Of a stretch of 64,000 nt of DNA, positions 36,059 to 45,292 are shown in pieces. Within the stretch, counting starts at the first letter, position 1. Every line of letters starts with the position of its first letter. A program made the translations under genes and the position numbers. This DNA comes from Lentilactobacillus kefiri (lineage in GTDB: Bacteria > Bacillota > Bacilli > Lactobacillales > Lactobacillaceae): assembly GCF_007989105.1 (NCBI RefSeq), contig NZ_BJVK01000009.1:1-64000 (forward strand), in the 5' to 3' direction. The notes beneath the pieces were generated by a model, which was not told the origin of the DNA, did no database searches, and worked only from the letters and a program-made list of their open reading frames with translations.

Positions 36059-37983
36059 TGAGTATTACAAAACGTTTTTGGATTTCATTGGTATTTTCCC
36101 TACCAATGTTACTCGAAATGATTCTCAAACTCTTCGGCTGGATGATGCCGGGTGGTGAGTGGACCATGTTTGCCTTAACAACGGTCGTCATGATCGTTGC
36201 TGCCGGCCCATTCCTACAGAGTGCCTGGTCATCATTTAAAAAGCACCATTCCAATATGGACACCTTGGTTGCCATCGGGACCACAACCGCATACGTTTAC
36301 AGCATCTATGCAATGGCAACCCATCAAGCAGTCTTCTTTGAAAGTGCCGCCTTTGTGACGACTTTTGTCCTATTGGGTCAGGTCTTCGAAGAGCGGATGC
36401 GCAATAATGCATCCAATGCCGTTGAAAAATTGGTTAACCTTCAAGCAAAGGATGCTGAAGTCATCCGTGATGGCAAAGTTGTGAAGCTGCCGGTTTCTCA
36501 GATTGTCGTTGGCGATGAGATTAAGGTTCGTCCTGGTGAGAAGATTGCCGTTGATGGTCAGATTGTCAGTGGATCCTCAACCATCGACGAATCCATGATT
36601 ACTGGTGAAAGCATGCCGGTTGAGAAAAAGATTGGTGATTCAGTCGTTGGTGCCACGGTTAACGGGACTGGAACGTTCACCTTCAAAGCCAGCAAAGTTG
36701 GTAAAAACACGATGTTGTCACAAATCGTTGAGCTGGTTAAAAAGGCCCAAAATAGTCATGCCCCAATTCAGGGATTAACGGATAAGGTATCAGAAATCTT
36801 CGTTCCACTGGTATTGATGATTGCCATTTTGACCTTCTTGATTTGGTATGTCTTTATTGGTGCCAGCGTTGCCAGCTCACTGATTTTTGCAGTGTCCGTC
36901 GTCGTAATTGCCTGCCCATGTGCACTGGGGCTTGCAACCCCAACCGCATTGATGGTTGGAACCGGCCGCAGTGCCCGGATGGGAATCCTCATCAAAAATG
37001 GTGAGGTCTTGGAAGCCGTAAACGATGTTAAAACCGTCATCTTCGACAAAACTGGAACCATTACCGTTGGAAAACCACAAGTAACCGATATCGTCGGTGA
37101 TAATGAAAAGGTCTTGGCAATTGCCGCCAGCTTGGAACAATCTTCCGAGCATCCCCTGGCAGCTGCGATTATCAAGAAAGCTAAAGATGCCGGAATCTCA
37201 CTCACCCCTTCACATGATTTCAAAGCCATCGAAGGAAAAGGCATTCAAGCAGTTGTTGAAGGCGAAACATCATTTGTCGGTAACGATAAATTGCTCAATG
37301 ATGTCAGCGTTAGTGCTAGTCTGAGATCAACTATGATCACCCTCCAGCATGAAGCCAAAACAGTTGTCTTCGTTGGCCAAGGTGATGAAATCATTGGCTT
37401 AATTGCGATTCAAGATACGCCAAAGCCAACTTCAAAAGACGCCATCTCTGCTTTGAAGTCTCAAGGATTGAAGACCGTCATGCTGACCGGTGATAATCAT
37501 GCGGTGGCTCAGGCCGTTGCCGATCAGGTTGGCATTGACCAGGTGGTTGCTGACGTATTACCCGCAGACAAAGCAGAACAGGTCAAGAAGTTTCAGGAAT
37601 CCGGTAAAGTTGCCTTTGTCGGTGATGGTATCAACGACGCCCCTGCTTTAAGTACCGCTGATGTTGGAATTGCCATGGGATCAGGAACTGATATTGCCAT
37701 TGAATCCGGTGGCATTGTCCTGGTTAAAAATGATCTTAGAGATGTCTACAAGGCATTGGAGTTGAGCAAAAAGACGTTCAATCGAATCAAGCTCAATTTA
37801 TTCTGGGCCTTCGTATACAATGTCTTGGGAATCCCAGTAGCTGCCGGTGTCTTTTACTTCATCGGCTTGGCACTCAGTCCTGAATTGGCCGGCCTGGCAA
37901 TGGCATTAAGTTCATTGTCAGTTGTTACCAGTTCAGTCCTATTGAATCGAACAAAGATTACGCCAAGTGCTGAAGTCGCTTAG
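36055..37983 (+). CDS. copB: Copper-translocating P-type ATPase
   Basis: A P1B-type ATPase of 642 residues that exports or moves copper across the membrane. Membrane helices precede the actuator domain motif MITGESMPV. The ion-binding Cys-Pro-Cys is at residues 287-289, the phosphorylated Asp at 331 (DKTGT), followed by SEHPLAAAI and [10 protein letters not shown]. No N-terminal CxxC heavy-metal domain and no His-rich region is present, so it is shorter than CopA forms; the two cupredoxin-like proteins may replace it. It is translationally coupled to the gene before it. The symbol is tentative. Confidence 0.92.
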   Translation: MMSITKRFWISLVFSLPMLLEMILKLFGWMMPGGEWTMFALTTVVMIVAAGPFLQSAWSSFKKHHSNMDTLVAIGTTTAYVYSIYAMATHQAVFFESAAFVTTFVLLGQVFEERMRNNASNAVEKLVNLQAKDAEVIRDGKVVKLPVSQIVVGDEIKVRPGEKIAVDGQIVSGSSTIDESMITGESMPVEKKIGDSVVGATVNGTGTFTFKASKVGKNTMLSQIVELVKKAQNSHAPIQGLTDKVSEIFVPLVLMIAILTFLIWYVFIGASVASSLIFAVSVVVIACPCALGLATPTALMVGTGRSARMGILIKNGEVLEAVNDVKTVIFDKTGTITVGKPQVTDIVGDNEKVLAIAASLEQSSEHPLAAAIIKKAKDAGISLTPSHDFKAIEGKGIQAVVEGETSFVGNDKLLNDVSVSASLRSTMITLQHEAKTVVFVGQGDEIIGLIAIQDTPKPTSKDAISALKSQGLKTVMLTGDNHAVAQAVADQVGIDQVVADVLPADKAEQVKKFQESGKVAFVGDGINDAPALSTADVGIAMGSGTDIAIESGGIVLVKNDLRDVYKALELSKKTFNRIKLNLFWAFVYNVLGIPVAAGVFYFIGLALSPELAGLAMALSSLSVVTSSVLLNRTKITPSAEVA

Positions 37984-38014
37984 GCAGACTTAACTGAAAA
38001 TGATTTCTCAATAT

Positions 38015-38058
38015 AAAAAGGTTGATCATAAGTGAAAAACTTATGGTCAACCTTTTTT
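38015..38058. terminator. Terminator of the copper operon
   Basis: AAAAAGGTTGATCATAAGT pairs with ACTTATGGTCAACCTTTTT with one mismatch, followed by T residues; it lies between convergent genes. Confidence 0.92.
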
Positions 38059-38081
38059 CTGTTCAATCATTTCATAAATAA

Positions 38082-38825
38082 TTACAAATAAGCCTGATAC
38101 CCCAACACAATGGCCAAGACAACAGCAAATATCCCCACTGCCCGCTTAATGACTGTGGATGGAATATATCTCACGATGATTGGGCCAATATAACCGCCGG
38201 TAAACAAGCCAATCAGTAGCGGAATGATGACTCGCCAATCAATTGGAATCGTGCAGATAAACATGATTGCGGCCACGATGTTGTTGCAAAATGATGCGAA
38301 ATTTCGCATTGAATTATAAATTGCATAGTTTTCATGAACGATTTTGGATAGCACCGCAATCATCAAGAGTCCAGACGCAGCACCAAAATACCCGGCATAA
38401 ATGCCGACTAAGAATGTACTGAGCCAGCTCACAAAAGTAACCAAGCGAGTGTTAACCGCCTGACGGCCAGCCCGCTTCGGTGTCAAAATCATGATCCCGG
38501 CTGCCATGATAAAGACAGGTACAATTTTTTTAAATCCGGAATTGGAACTATGGATCAGAATAATTGCCCCAAACACCCCACCAAGGGTATTTAAGACAGC
38601 AATCTGAAATGCTTGTTTCCAGTGACCGTGAAGTTCCCGCAACGATGAGGTAACGGTCCCTAATCCACCACCAACCTGAGCAACCGTAATGGTCGCGTTT
38701 GCGGTAATTGGGGCAACGCCAACCGACAGTAAAACCGGATACAGCGTCAAAGATGCCATCCCGACAATCCCGGTCAAAATTCCTGCCAATAAACTCATCA
38801 GTACCAAATAAACAATTGAAAGCAT
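38082..38825 (-). CDS. TauE/SafE family sulfite exporter-like membrane protein
   Basis: The start was placed at 38825 (MLSIVYLVLMSL), preceded by GAGGGGGA; a longer frame from 38894 has a basic N-terminus and no ribosome site. The 247-residue protein has about eight membrane helices in two repeats, the TauE/SafE pattern (GILTGIVGMASLTLYPVLLSVGV and later GIYAGYFGAASGLLMI). The family exports sulfite, sulfoacetate or other organic anions; the substrate here is unknown. Confidence 0.85.
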   Translation of the reverse strand: MLSIVYLVLMSLLAGILTGIVGMASLTLYPVLLSVGVAPITANATITVAQVGGGLGTVTSSLRELHGHWKQAFQIAVLNTLGGVFGAIILIHSSNSGFKKIVPVFIMAAGIMILTPKRAGRQAVNTRLVTFVSWLSTFLVGIYAGYFGAASGLLMIAVLSKIVHENYAIYNSMRNFASFCNNIVAAIMFICTIPIDWRVIIPLLIGLFTGGYIGPIIVRYIPSTVIKRAVGIFAVVLAIVLGYQAYL

Positions 38826-39115
38826 CCTTCTCCCCCTCACAGCAACAGCATGTCTGCTCAAGTCGTGCCGACGCTTACTAATAGTTACTTTCATATTAAC
38901 ATTAATTGGCCAAAATTCGGTGCTAAGAACTCATCGGTTATTCATCATGCTGACAAGCTAATGTTGATTGCCAAAAGAAAACGTTTGCATTTATTTTCTT
39001 AGACAAACTCAAGGCACTGAACAGTCAGTAGGGGAAAACTTAATATGCCTTGAGTTGTTGGTGCAAATTTATTTTACAATAAGTTAACAGCGTAAATCAA
39101 GGATTATTTTTGGTA
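38826..39115. other. Intergenic region with a cre-like site
   Basis: About 290 bp without a convincing gene. On the minus strand TGCAAACGTTTTCT (38976-38989) fits the cre consensus except at positions 3 and 14, upstream of the TauE-like gene. A loose CAAGGCA...TGCCTTG inverted repeat spans about 39011-39054 and could be an RNA stem. Confidence 0.4.
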
Positions 39116-39152
39116 TAAAAAGTCCCACACGGGTTTATTTCCGCATGGGGCT
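39116..39152 (-). terminator. Terminator of the ABC-F gene
   Basis: On the minus strand AGCCCCATGCGG pairs imperfectly with CCCGTGTGGGACT and is followed by a T5 run. Confidence 0.8.
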
Positions 39153-39159
39153 CATTTGA

Positions 39160-40734
39160 TTATCTTTGTGATTCATCCCGGATAACCGGTTTTTCTTTTA
39201 AACTTAATTGTTCAACATTCAAGACCTTATCAACCAAGCCGTCGTAAAAACTCGACTCATGGCTGACGATAATCAGGTTGCCGGGGAAACGGTCAAGTGC
39301 CCGCTTCAAGGCTTCCTTGGTTTCTTCGTCCAAATGGTTGGTAGGCTCATCCATGATCAGGAAGTTGGTTGGTGTAAATTCCATCATCGCCAACTTGACC
39401 TTGGTCTGCTCACCACCGGAAAGCTCGCCAATCGGCTTAATGGCGTTGGCCGCATCCAAACCACACTTGGCAAGTTTAGTCCGGATGGTCCGTTGATTAA
39501 GCTTTGGAAACTTGTCGGAAATAATCTGCATAGGGGTCATGCGGTTATTATCCCATTCAAGTTCCTGACTGAAGTAACTGATGTGAGACGATGGCGAAAA
39601 CTTGGCGGTTCCGCCCTTTGCGGGAATCTTGCCTAAAATCGACTTGATCAAAGTTGATTTACCAACTCCGTTGAAACCGGCAAAGCCGAATTTCTCACCC
39701 ATCGAAATGGTGAAGGTTACGGGCTTTAATAATGGCTTATTGTATCCAACCGATAAATGATCAACCGTCAAAGCTTCGTGAGAACCAGTTTCTTCATACG
39801 GAAAGTTGAAACTTACCTTGATATTAGTTGAAGGCGGATCAATTTTCTCCATATGCGACAGCTTTTTCTCTCGTGATTTGGCCATCGTTGACTTTGAACC
39901 AGCCTTGTTCTTACGGATAAAGCGCTCGGCCTTTTCAATTTCAACCTGTTGCTTATCATATTCACGCTGCTGGAACTCTTCACGTTCGGCACGTTGTCTC
40001 ATGGCCTGCTTGAAGCTGCCACGGTACTTGGTAATCTTACCAAAGGCAACGTTGATGATACAGTTGGTGATCTTTTCCAAGAAATCATAATCATGGGAAA
40101 CCACCAGTGCTGAACCGGAGAAACCGTTCAAATAATCAACCAGCCAGTCAATCTGGGCTGTATCCAAATAGTTGGTAGGCTCATCAAGCAGGATGACATC
40201 AGGATCGGCAAGCAGCATTTTCGCCAAAATAATCTTGGAACGCTGACCACCGGACATCTTTCCAACCAAATGATCTCGGCCGATGTTAACCAAGCCCAAG
40301 CCGGTAATGGTCTGTTCAATTCGGGTATCAATGTTATAAAAGTCGCTGGAATCCAAAATATCTTGAAGCTTCCCAGCTCGTTCCAACAATTTGTCATCGG
40401 CGGTTTCAGCGTACTTGTTATACAGTGCGTTCAACTGGTCGTTGGTTTTATAAAGGTCGGCAAATGCCGTTCTCAAAAAATCAATGAGGGTAATGTCCTC
40501 ATCAACGTCGGCATACTGATCCAAATAACCAATTTTGACGTTTTTCTGCCACTTTATATCTCCAGAAAGAGGCAGTTCACTTCCGGTAATGATCTTAATC
40601 AGCGTTGATTTTCCAACTCCGTTTTGACCTACCACGCCCATGTGCTCGCCTTTTTCAAGCGTAAATTCGGCATCTTTATACAGATCTTTCTCGGCAAAGC
40701 TCATTGAAAGATTTGATACGGATAATAATGGCAA
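39160..40734 (-). CDS. ABC-F type ATPase
   Basis: A soluble protein of 524 residues with two ATPase domains and no membrane part. Walker A motifs are GQNGVGKST (first domain) and GFNGVGKST (second). Signatures are MSGGQRSKIILAKML and LSGGEQTKVKLAMME. The linker between the domains is basic and helical (about 240-300). ABC-F proteins act on the ribosome; this YbiT/YkpA-like form is a housekeeping translation factor rather than a known resistance protein, though resistance cannot be excluded. Confidence 0.92.
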   Translation of the reverse strand: MPLLSVSNLSMSFAEKDLYKDAEFTLEKGEHMGVVGQNGVGKSTLIKIITGSELPLSGDIKWQKNVKIGYLDQYADVDEDITLIDFLRTAFADLYKTNDQLNALYNKYAETADDKLLERAGKLQDILDSSDFYNIDTRIEQTITGLGLVNIGRDHLVGKMSGGQRSKIILAKMLLADPDVILLDEPTNYLDTAQIDWLVDYLNGFSGSALVVSHDYDFLEKITNCIINVAFGKITKYRGSFKQAMRQRAEREEFQQREYDKQQVEIEKAERFIRKNKAGSKSTMAKSREKKLSHMEKIDPPSTNIKVSFNFPYEETGSHEALTVDHLSVGYNKPLLKPVTFTISMGEKFGFAGFNGVGKSTLIKSILGKIPAKGGTAKFSPSSHISYFSQELEWDNNRMTPMQIISDKFPKLNQRTIRTKLAKCGLDAANAIKPIGELSGGEQTKVKLAMMEFTPTNFLIMDEPTNHLDEETKEALKRALDRFPGNLIIVSHESSFYDGLVDKVLNVEQLSLKEKPVIRDESQR

Positions 40735-40873
40735 AAAAGTTCACTCCTTAATTAAATCGAATACTACATACATTTTGTTACGTTACTCTTGTTTCCTATT
40801 GTAGTCGAACTAATCGTGCGAAGAAAGGCTGAAGGGTTATAATATAAATATCACTTTTAAAGGATGAATAACA

Positions 40874-41227
40874 ATGAATATTAGAGAAATTGAGTATATT
40901 ACGATCCCCGTATCAGATTTAGAAGCCAGCTTACGCTTTTACCATGAAGTTTTTGATCTTAGAATCGTTGATTTACCAAATGGTGATAAGGGTGCCGACT
41001 TGAACAAAATGTTTTTGGATTTTCGTAAGGAAGATACAGTAGATAATCCAATCTCATTTGGCTTAATCGCTAAAGATAAAATGGCCGACATCAAAGCGCA
41101 CCTGATTAATTATTTTGTCGATATTGTTGACGAACCAACCCAAAAAACTGAAGTAAGGAGAAACGTTAACTCGATTACGATCCTTGATCCCGATAAGAAC
41201 CGCATTGAGGTTAACGAGTTTAGATAA
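40874..41227 (+). CDS. VOC-family (glyoxalase-like) protein
   Basis: A 117-residue vicinal-oxygen-chelate protein with the typical start EIEYITIPVSDLEASLRFYHEVF and the second module ending in DPDKNRIEVNEF. The substrate is unknown. Its TAA is followed at once by the ATG of the CPBP gene, so the pair is translationally coupled. Confidence 0.87.
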   Translation: MNIREIEYITIPVSDLEASLRFYHEVFDLRIVDLPNGDKGADLNKMFLDFRKEDTVDNPISFGLIAKDKMADIKAHLINYFVDIVDEPTQKTEVRRNVNSITILDPDKNRIEVNEFR

Positions 41228-41902
41228 ATGGACAAAACCAGGTATCTCACAACTAAATCACTCCAGATTCTAAAATTCGTGGGATTTCTGGCAGTTTACC
41301 TGATCGTCGAATCCGTGTTTGAAATTGCCAGCGACTACATTAAGAATCCCTTGTCGGCCCGTCATCTGCTTGGCTTGTCATTAGTACTGATTGCTGGTGG
41401 ACTGTCACTAATTGGTTGGCGCTACGGCAAACAGCTCGAGGCAAACAATCCCAGAAAGATTGGCAGAAAGAAGCCGACAGCGAAGCGAATCTCCCAGTTA
41501 ATCTGGCTGTTTATTTTGATGACACTTGTCCAAATGGCTTGGCAATGGTTAATTGCCAAGCACATTCTCACCATGCCAAGCAACCAGCAGGCGGTCAACG
41601 CTGCCCAAATGAAGAACCCAGTACTAAATATTTTCTTTGCCGGTTTTTTGGCACCGATTTTCGAGGAACTGATCTTCAGAGGAATCTTTATGAATTACTT
41701 TTTCAATAACGATAATCGGCTGAATAATATTTTGGCCGTTCTTGTCAGCGGAGCGATCTTCGGCTTTGCCCATGAATTAAGTTTTGATTGGACTTGGATC
41801 ATGTATTCATTGCTGGGCTGCTGCCTGTCATTTGCCTACATGCATTTCAGAGATATTCGCTACAGCATTGCGCTTCACATGATGAATAATTTAATTCCTT
41901 AG
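41228..41902 (+). CDS. CPBP-family intramembrane glutamic protease
   Basis: A 224-residue membrane protein with about six helices. The three CPBP motifs are complete: EELIFRG (EExxxR), FGFAHE (FxxxH) and HMMNN (HxxxN). Members process prenylated or bacteriocin-related proteins, or act as bacteriocin immunity proteins; no bacteriocin gene is nearby. It is coupled to the VOC gene, which may be chance. Confidence 0.88.
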   Translation: MDKTRYLTTKSLQILKFVGFLAVYLIVESVFEIASDYIKNPLSARHLLGLSLVLIAGGLSLIGWRYGKQLEANNPRKIGRKKPTAKRISQLIWLFILMTLVQMAWQWLIAKHILTMPSNQQAVNAAQMKNPVLNIFFAGFLAPIFEELIFRGIFMNYFFNNDNRLNNILAVLVSGAIFGFAHELSFDWTWIMYSLLGCCLSFAYMHFRDIRYSIALHMMNNLIP

Positions 41903-41907
41903 TTTAA

Positions 41908-41943
41908 AGGAGGCAGCCATCAACTCGGCTGCCTCCTTTATTA
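41908..41943. terminator. Terminator after the CPBP gene
   Basis: AAAGGAGGCAGCC pairs perfectly with GGCTGCCTCCTTT; T-rich on the right, between convergent genes. Confidence 0.92.
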
Positions 41944-41951
41944 TCTCAAAA

Positions 41952-42311
41952 TTATTTTGCATTCGTAATCTTTTCTCTTGCTGTCTTGGGGATTTGGTTA
42001 TAAGAAACCTGTTCGTATCCGGTAACCTTTTTTGCCCGTGACCAGCCAATCTTGATAAACCGATTCTTTACAAATTTATGGCCGCCAATGGAACCGACTT
42101 CCATTTGTTTATGGTTGCCATCTTTATCCCAACCGTCAATCTTGTAATAGTATCTGTTGTGATAGCCTGCAGGGGCCTTTTCGGTTCTTTCGATTTGGCC
42201 ACTAACCTGACCATAATAATAGGTTTTACCGTAATTATGGTGGTACCAAACACCACCCAGGACACCTAAAACAACAATCACCACAAGAACAATCATACTA
42301 TTTTTCTTCAT
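41952..42311 (-). CDS. YxeA-family (DUF1093) exported protein
   Basis: A 119-residue protein with an N-terminal hydrophobic signal or anchor (MIVLVVIVVLGVLGGVWY) and a small basic, Tyr-rich domain (YYGQVSGQIERTEKAPAGYHNRYYYKIDGWDKDGN) typical of the YxeA family. Function is unknown. Ribosome site AGGAGATTT. Confidence 0.83.
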   Translation of the reverse strand: MKKNSMIVLVVIVVLGVLGGVWYHHNYGKTYYYGQVSGQIERTEKAPAGYHNRYYYKIDGWDKDGNHKQMEVGSIGGHKFVKNRFIKIGWSRAKKVTGYEQVSYNQIPKTAREKITNAK

Positions 42312-42395
42312 TTTAAATCTCCTGTCAATTAATCATGATTTGAACAAAGGATAACGAAATAGTAAATATATGTCAATCAATCCGAATTCGAAAGA

Positions 42396-43577
42396 TTAGC
42401 CGTTCATCCGTTCCAAATAGCTTTCAAGCTTGGGATCATGGGCATGCAGATACATTCCCTTAATCCCTCGACGCAATAACACGTTCAGCGAATTTCTCAA
42501 CAGTTCGACTTTGCTGGCCTCATAGTCTTCGGGAGTCATATCCGACCGGTGCTTGAAAATCTCAACGTCGGTAACCTTGCTTGGGTCAACCCCCAACCGG
42601 TTATCGTCGGTCAAATAAAATGGCGGGCCGATAATGATGCCAATATAGTTCAAATCAAATCCCTGAACAGTATAAATACTACCGACTTCATTAATCGTCT
42701 GTGGCTGTTCTGCCCAAGGGGTGCTGGTGAAATTGTACTGATCCCAGGGCAGATGGAAGTTGCCTTCGTTAACCAAATGCTTACCGCCATCCAAAGTTGA
42801 TGGATAGCCACTGGTTGAGGTCATCCGTGACAAGCCATACTGATTATTCTTCTTGATAATTGTTTGAAACATTTTTTGCGCATCAGCAAATATCTGAAAG
42901 TCATAATCACCAATATCTTGGGGAACCGGTCCAATCACATCACCATCGATAAAATGATCCAGCCAATCCATCAATTTGGGACTGGCCTGCATCCGAAACT
43001 GTTGTTTCAGGTGTACCAAATCATGAGGATATGGTGCGATCAACTTTTCCAGGCGGGCTTTGTTCCAAAAACTCTTGGTCCGCAATACCTGGTGGGGATC
43101 AAACACAACGATCGTCACCCGGCTTAACTGGATAATATCTTCCAACTGATTCTGGCCGTAATAATTGTTGTAGTGATCAGGCTTGCTCAATAACAAATGG
43201 GCCTCGTCAACGACTGTTAAATTAACGTGTTTATCCTGCTTATGCATTTGATTAATGAAGCTGGTTGGACGCTGATAATATTTTTTCAGCATATGTGGGG
43301 TCTGCCCAGCAAGTTCCCGATAGACCTTCAGCAATTCCGGATGATTAACCAGGAAATATGAATCATCAACTTCCTGAGCCAATTTGGTGAACAACTGATT
43401 TAAAATCAGACTTTTCCCGGTTCCGGCATCCCCCATCAAAACAAACACCGCGTGCCCGTCTTCCTTGAGGTGTGTCCGAGTGAACTCATCAATTTGTTTG
43501 AGGACCGCCTTTTGATGATCGGTCAGTTCAATGTTTTTCGAAAATGCATTTAAAGTGTGCGATTCCAAAGATTCCAT
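42396..43577 (-). CDS. DUF2075-type ATPase / helicase-like protein
   Basis: A 393-residue P-loop protein. Walker A GDAGTGKS is at residues 49-56, Walker B VVDEAHLLL near 150, then QFRM, and near the C-terminus YTVQGFDLNYIGIIIGP, the motif V-like element of DUF2075. The superfamily is SF1 helicase-like; partners range from GIY-YIG nucleases to Schlafen-like proteins, but none is adjacent. Ribosome site AAGGAG. Its role (repair, RNA handling or defence) is unresolved. Confidence 0.85.
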   Translation of the reverse strand: MESLESHTLNAFSKNIELTDHQKAVLKQIDEFTRTHLKEDGHAVFVLMGDAGTGKSLILNQLFTKLAQEVDDSYFLVNHPELLKVYRELAGQTPHMLKKYYQRPTSFINQMHKQDKHVNLTVVDEAHLLLSKPDHYNNYYGQNQLEDIIQLSRVTIVVFDPHQVLRTKSFWNKARLEKLIAPYPHDLVHLKQQFRMQASPKLMDWLDHFIDGDVIGPVPQDIGDYDFQIFADAQKMFQTIIKKNNQYGLSRMTSTSGYPSTLDGGKHLVNEGNFHLPWDQYNFTSTPWAEQPQTINEVGSIYTVQGFDLNYIGIIIGPPFYLTDDNRLGVDPSKVTDVEIFKHRSDMTPEDYEASKVELLRNSLNVLLRRGIKGMYLHAHDPKLESYLERMNG

Positions 43578-43711
43578 CAGTCTGCTCCTTCACTAAAGCT
43601 AATACTTTAATGATAGCTTTTTACGAATTCAATTTCCACAAAGATAGGGCTTGCAATCGCTACCATTATGACTAAATAATAGACTTAAATCGATCTTACA
43701 GGAGAATTGCT

Positions 43712-45292
43712 ATGTCAACTTTCATTAACGGAAAAATATTCACCGGAGCTGATGCCAACACTTTTGCTTCGGCCATGACAATCAAAGACGGTCAAGTGGT
43801 TTGGGTTGGCGATACAAGTGACGTCAACGACAGCGATGCCATTGATTTGAAGAATCAAACTGTCCTGCCGGGCTTGATTGACGTTCATACGCATCCCAAA
43901 TACATTGCGGATGCCCTTCACGGGGTTGCCTGCACACCGCCGAACGTCAACAGTATCGCTGACATGCAGGAGGCGCTGCGAAACTCACCGGCATTTGGTC
44001 AGGGCCCCAACACCTGGATCGAAGGCTGGGGATTTGATGAAACGAAATTAGCCGAACATCGAACACCGACTGTGGATGACCTGGATAAGGTTTCCACCAC
44101 CCAGCCGATTTTTATCTATCGTTCCGACTGTCACTCCTCTGTCGGCAATTCCAAAGCCCTTGAAATGGCGGGCATCACGGCTACGACACCGGATCCGGTG
44201 GGCGGCTTTATCGGCCATTTTCCAGACGGTAGGCCCAATGGCTACATGAAGGAAGTCGCCGCCACCCAGCTGCTCATCAAAGCCAAATCGGCTCAAAGTT
44301 ACCAAGCCGACGTGGATAACATGGTCAACAGCTCCGATCATTATCTGAAAAACGGGATTGTTGCCATTGGTGAAATGATGGGCCGAATCCGCCCATATGA
44401 TTCTCTAAAACTCTATCAGGATTCTGTTCAAGCTGGCTTTAAACCCAAAACATCAATTTACTACGTCTATGATGAGGTTGCCGGCAACAACCGGCTCCAG
44501 CCGACCAATGACGATCAGTTGCGAATTGCCGGGATTAAAGTCTTCATGGATGGCAGTATTTCCGGCGAAACGGCTTATAACAGCCAACCGTATCCCAGCG
44601 GCAAGCAAGGCGTCAGCTTAACCAATGCGACCAAGCTCAAACAAGCTGTCGAATATGCCAAGCAACATGACTTACAGGTTGCCATTCACGCAATGGGTGA
44701 CGCCGCCATTCAATTGATCCTGGATACGACTGACAATATGAAGCCGTGGCTGTCCGACCAGCCTTCGATTCGAATTGAGCACGCGTCAATTCTATCAGAC
44801 AGGATGCTTGATCAGATTCAAGCGGCAACCATGAATTACGCCTTGGTGACTCAGCCAATTTTCTTCTTTGCAGAAGACGAATCTTATCGCAGCTACCTTT
44901 CACCTGAGCAGTTCAAGCAAATCTACCGAGTGAAATCAATGATGGCCACCAAAGCCGAGTTTGCCCTGAGTTCCGATGCTCCCTGCACGCCTTGGGCCGA
45001 ACCAGACAGCCCATTTGTCAATATCTATGCAGCTGTGACCAGAACCGCGGTCAACGGTGATATCGTTAATCCATCGGAAGCCATCAATGTGCCTGATGCA
45101 GTCTTTGCTTATACCAACTGGCCGGCAAAAATCGGTGGTTTTCATCAAAACGGCTTGCTGGCGCCAGGTTATGCCGGTGACTTTGTTGTGCTGGATCAAG
45201 ATATTTTCACGATTCCACATAATGACATCAAGAACGTCCGAGTCAAAGAAACCTGGATGGTTGGAAAACGAGTTTATAAAGTAACCAAATAG
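43712..45292 (+). CDS. Amidohydrolase (YtcJ-like)
   Basis: A 526-residue metal-dependent hydrolase. The HxH motif (LPGLIDVHTHP, His59 and His61) starts the barrel. Further predicted ligands are the His in AIHAMGD, the His in RIEHASIL and the Asp in SSDAPCTP. This is the amidohydrolase-3 subgroup, whose substrates are mostly unknown amides or imides. Ribosome site AGGAG. Its last 19 bp overlap the extended end of the convergent GH51 frame. Confidence 0.88.
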   Translation: MSTFINGKIFTGADANTFASAMTIKDGQVVWVGDTSDVNDSDAIDLKNQTVLPGLIDVHTHPKYIADALHGVACTPPNVNSIADMQEALRNSPAFGQGPNTWIEGWGFDETKLAEHRTPTVDDLDKVSTTQPIFIYRSDCHSSVGNSKALEMAGITATTPDPVGGFIGHFPDGRPNGYMKEVAATQLLIKAKSAQSYQADVDNMVNSSDHYLKNGIVAIGEMMGRIRPYDSLKLYQDSVQAGFKPKTSIYYVYDEVAGNNRLQPTNDDQLRIAGIKVFMDGSISGETAYNSQPYPSGKQGVSLTNATKLKQAVEYAKQHDLQVAIHAMGDAAIQLILDTTDNMKPWLSDQPSIRIEHASILSDRMLDQIQAATMNYALVTQPIFFFAEDESYRSYLSPEQFKQIYRVKSMMATKAEFALSSDAPCTPWAEPDSPFVNIYAAVTRTAVNGDIVNPSEAINVPDAVFAYTNWPAKIGGFHQNGLLAPGYAGDFVVLDQDIFTIPHNDIKNVRVKETWMVGKRVYKVTK

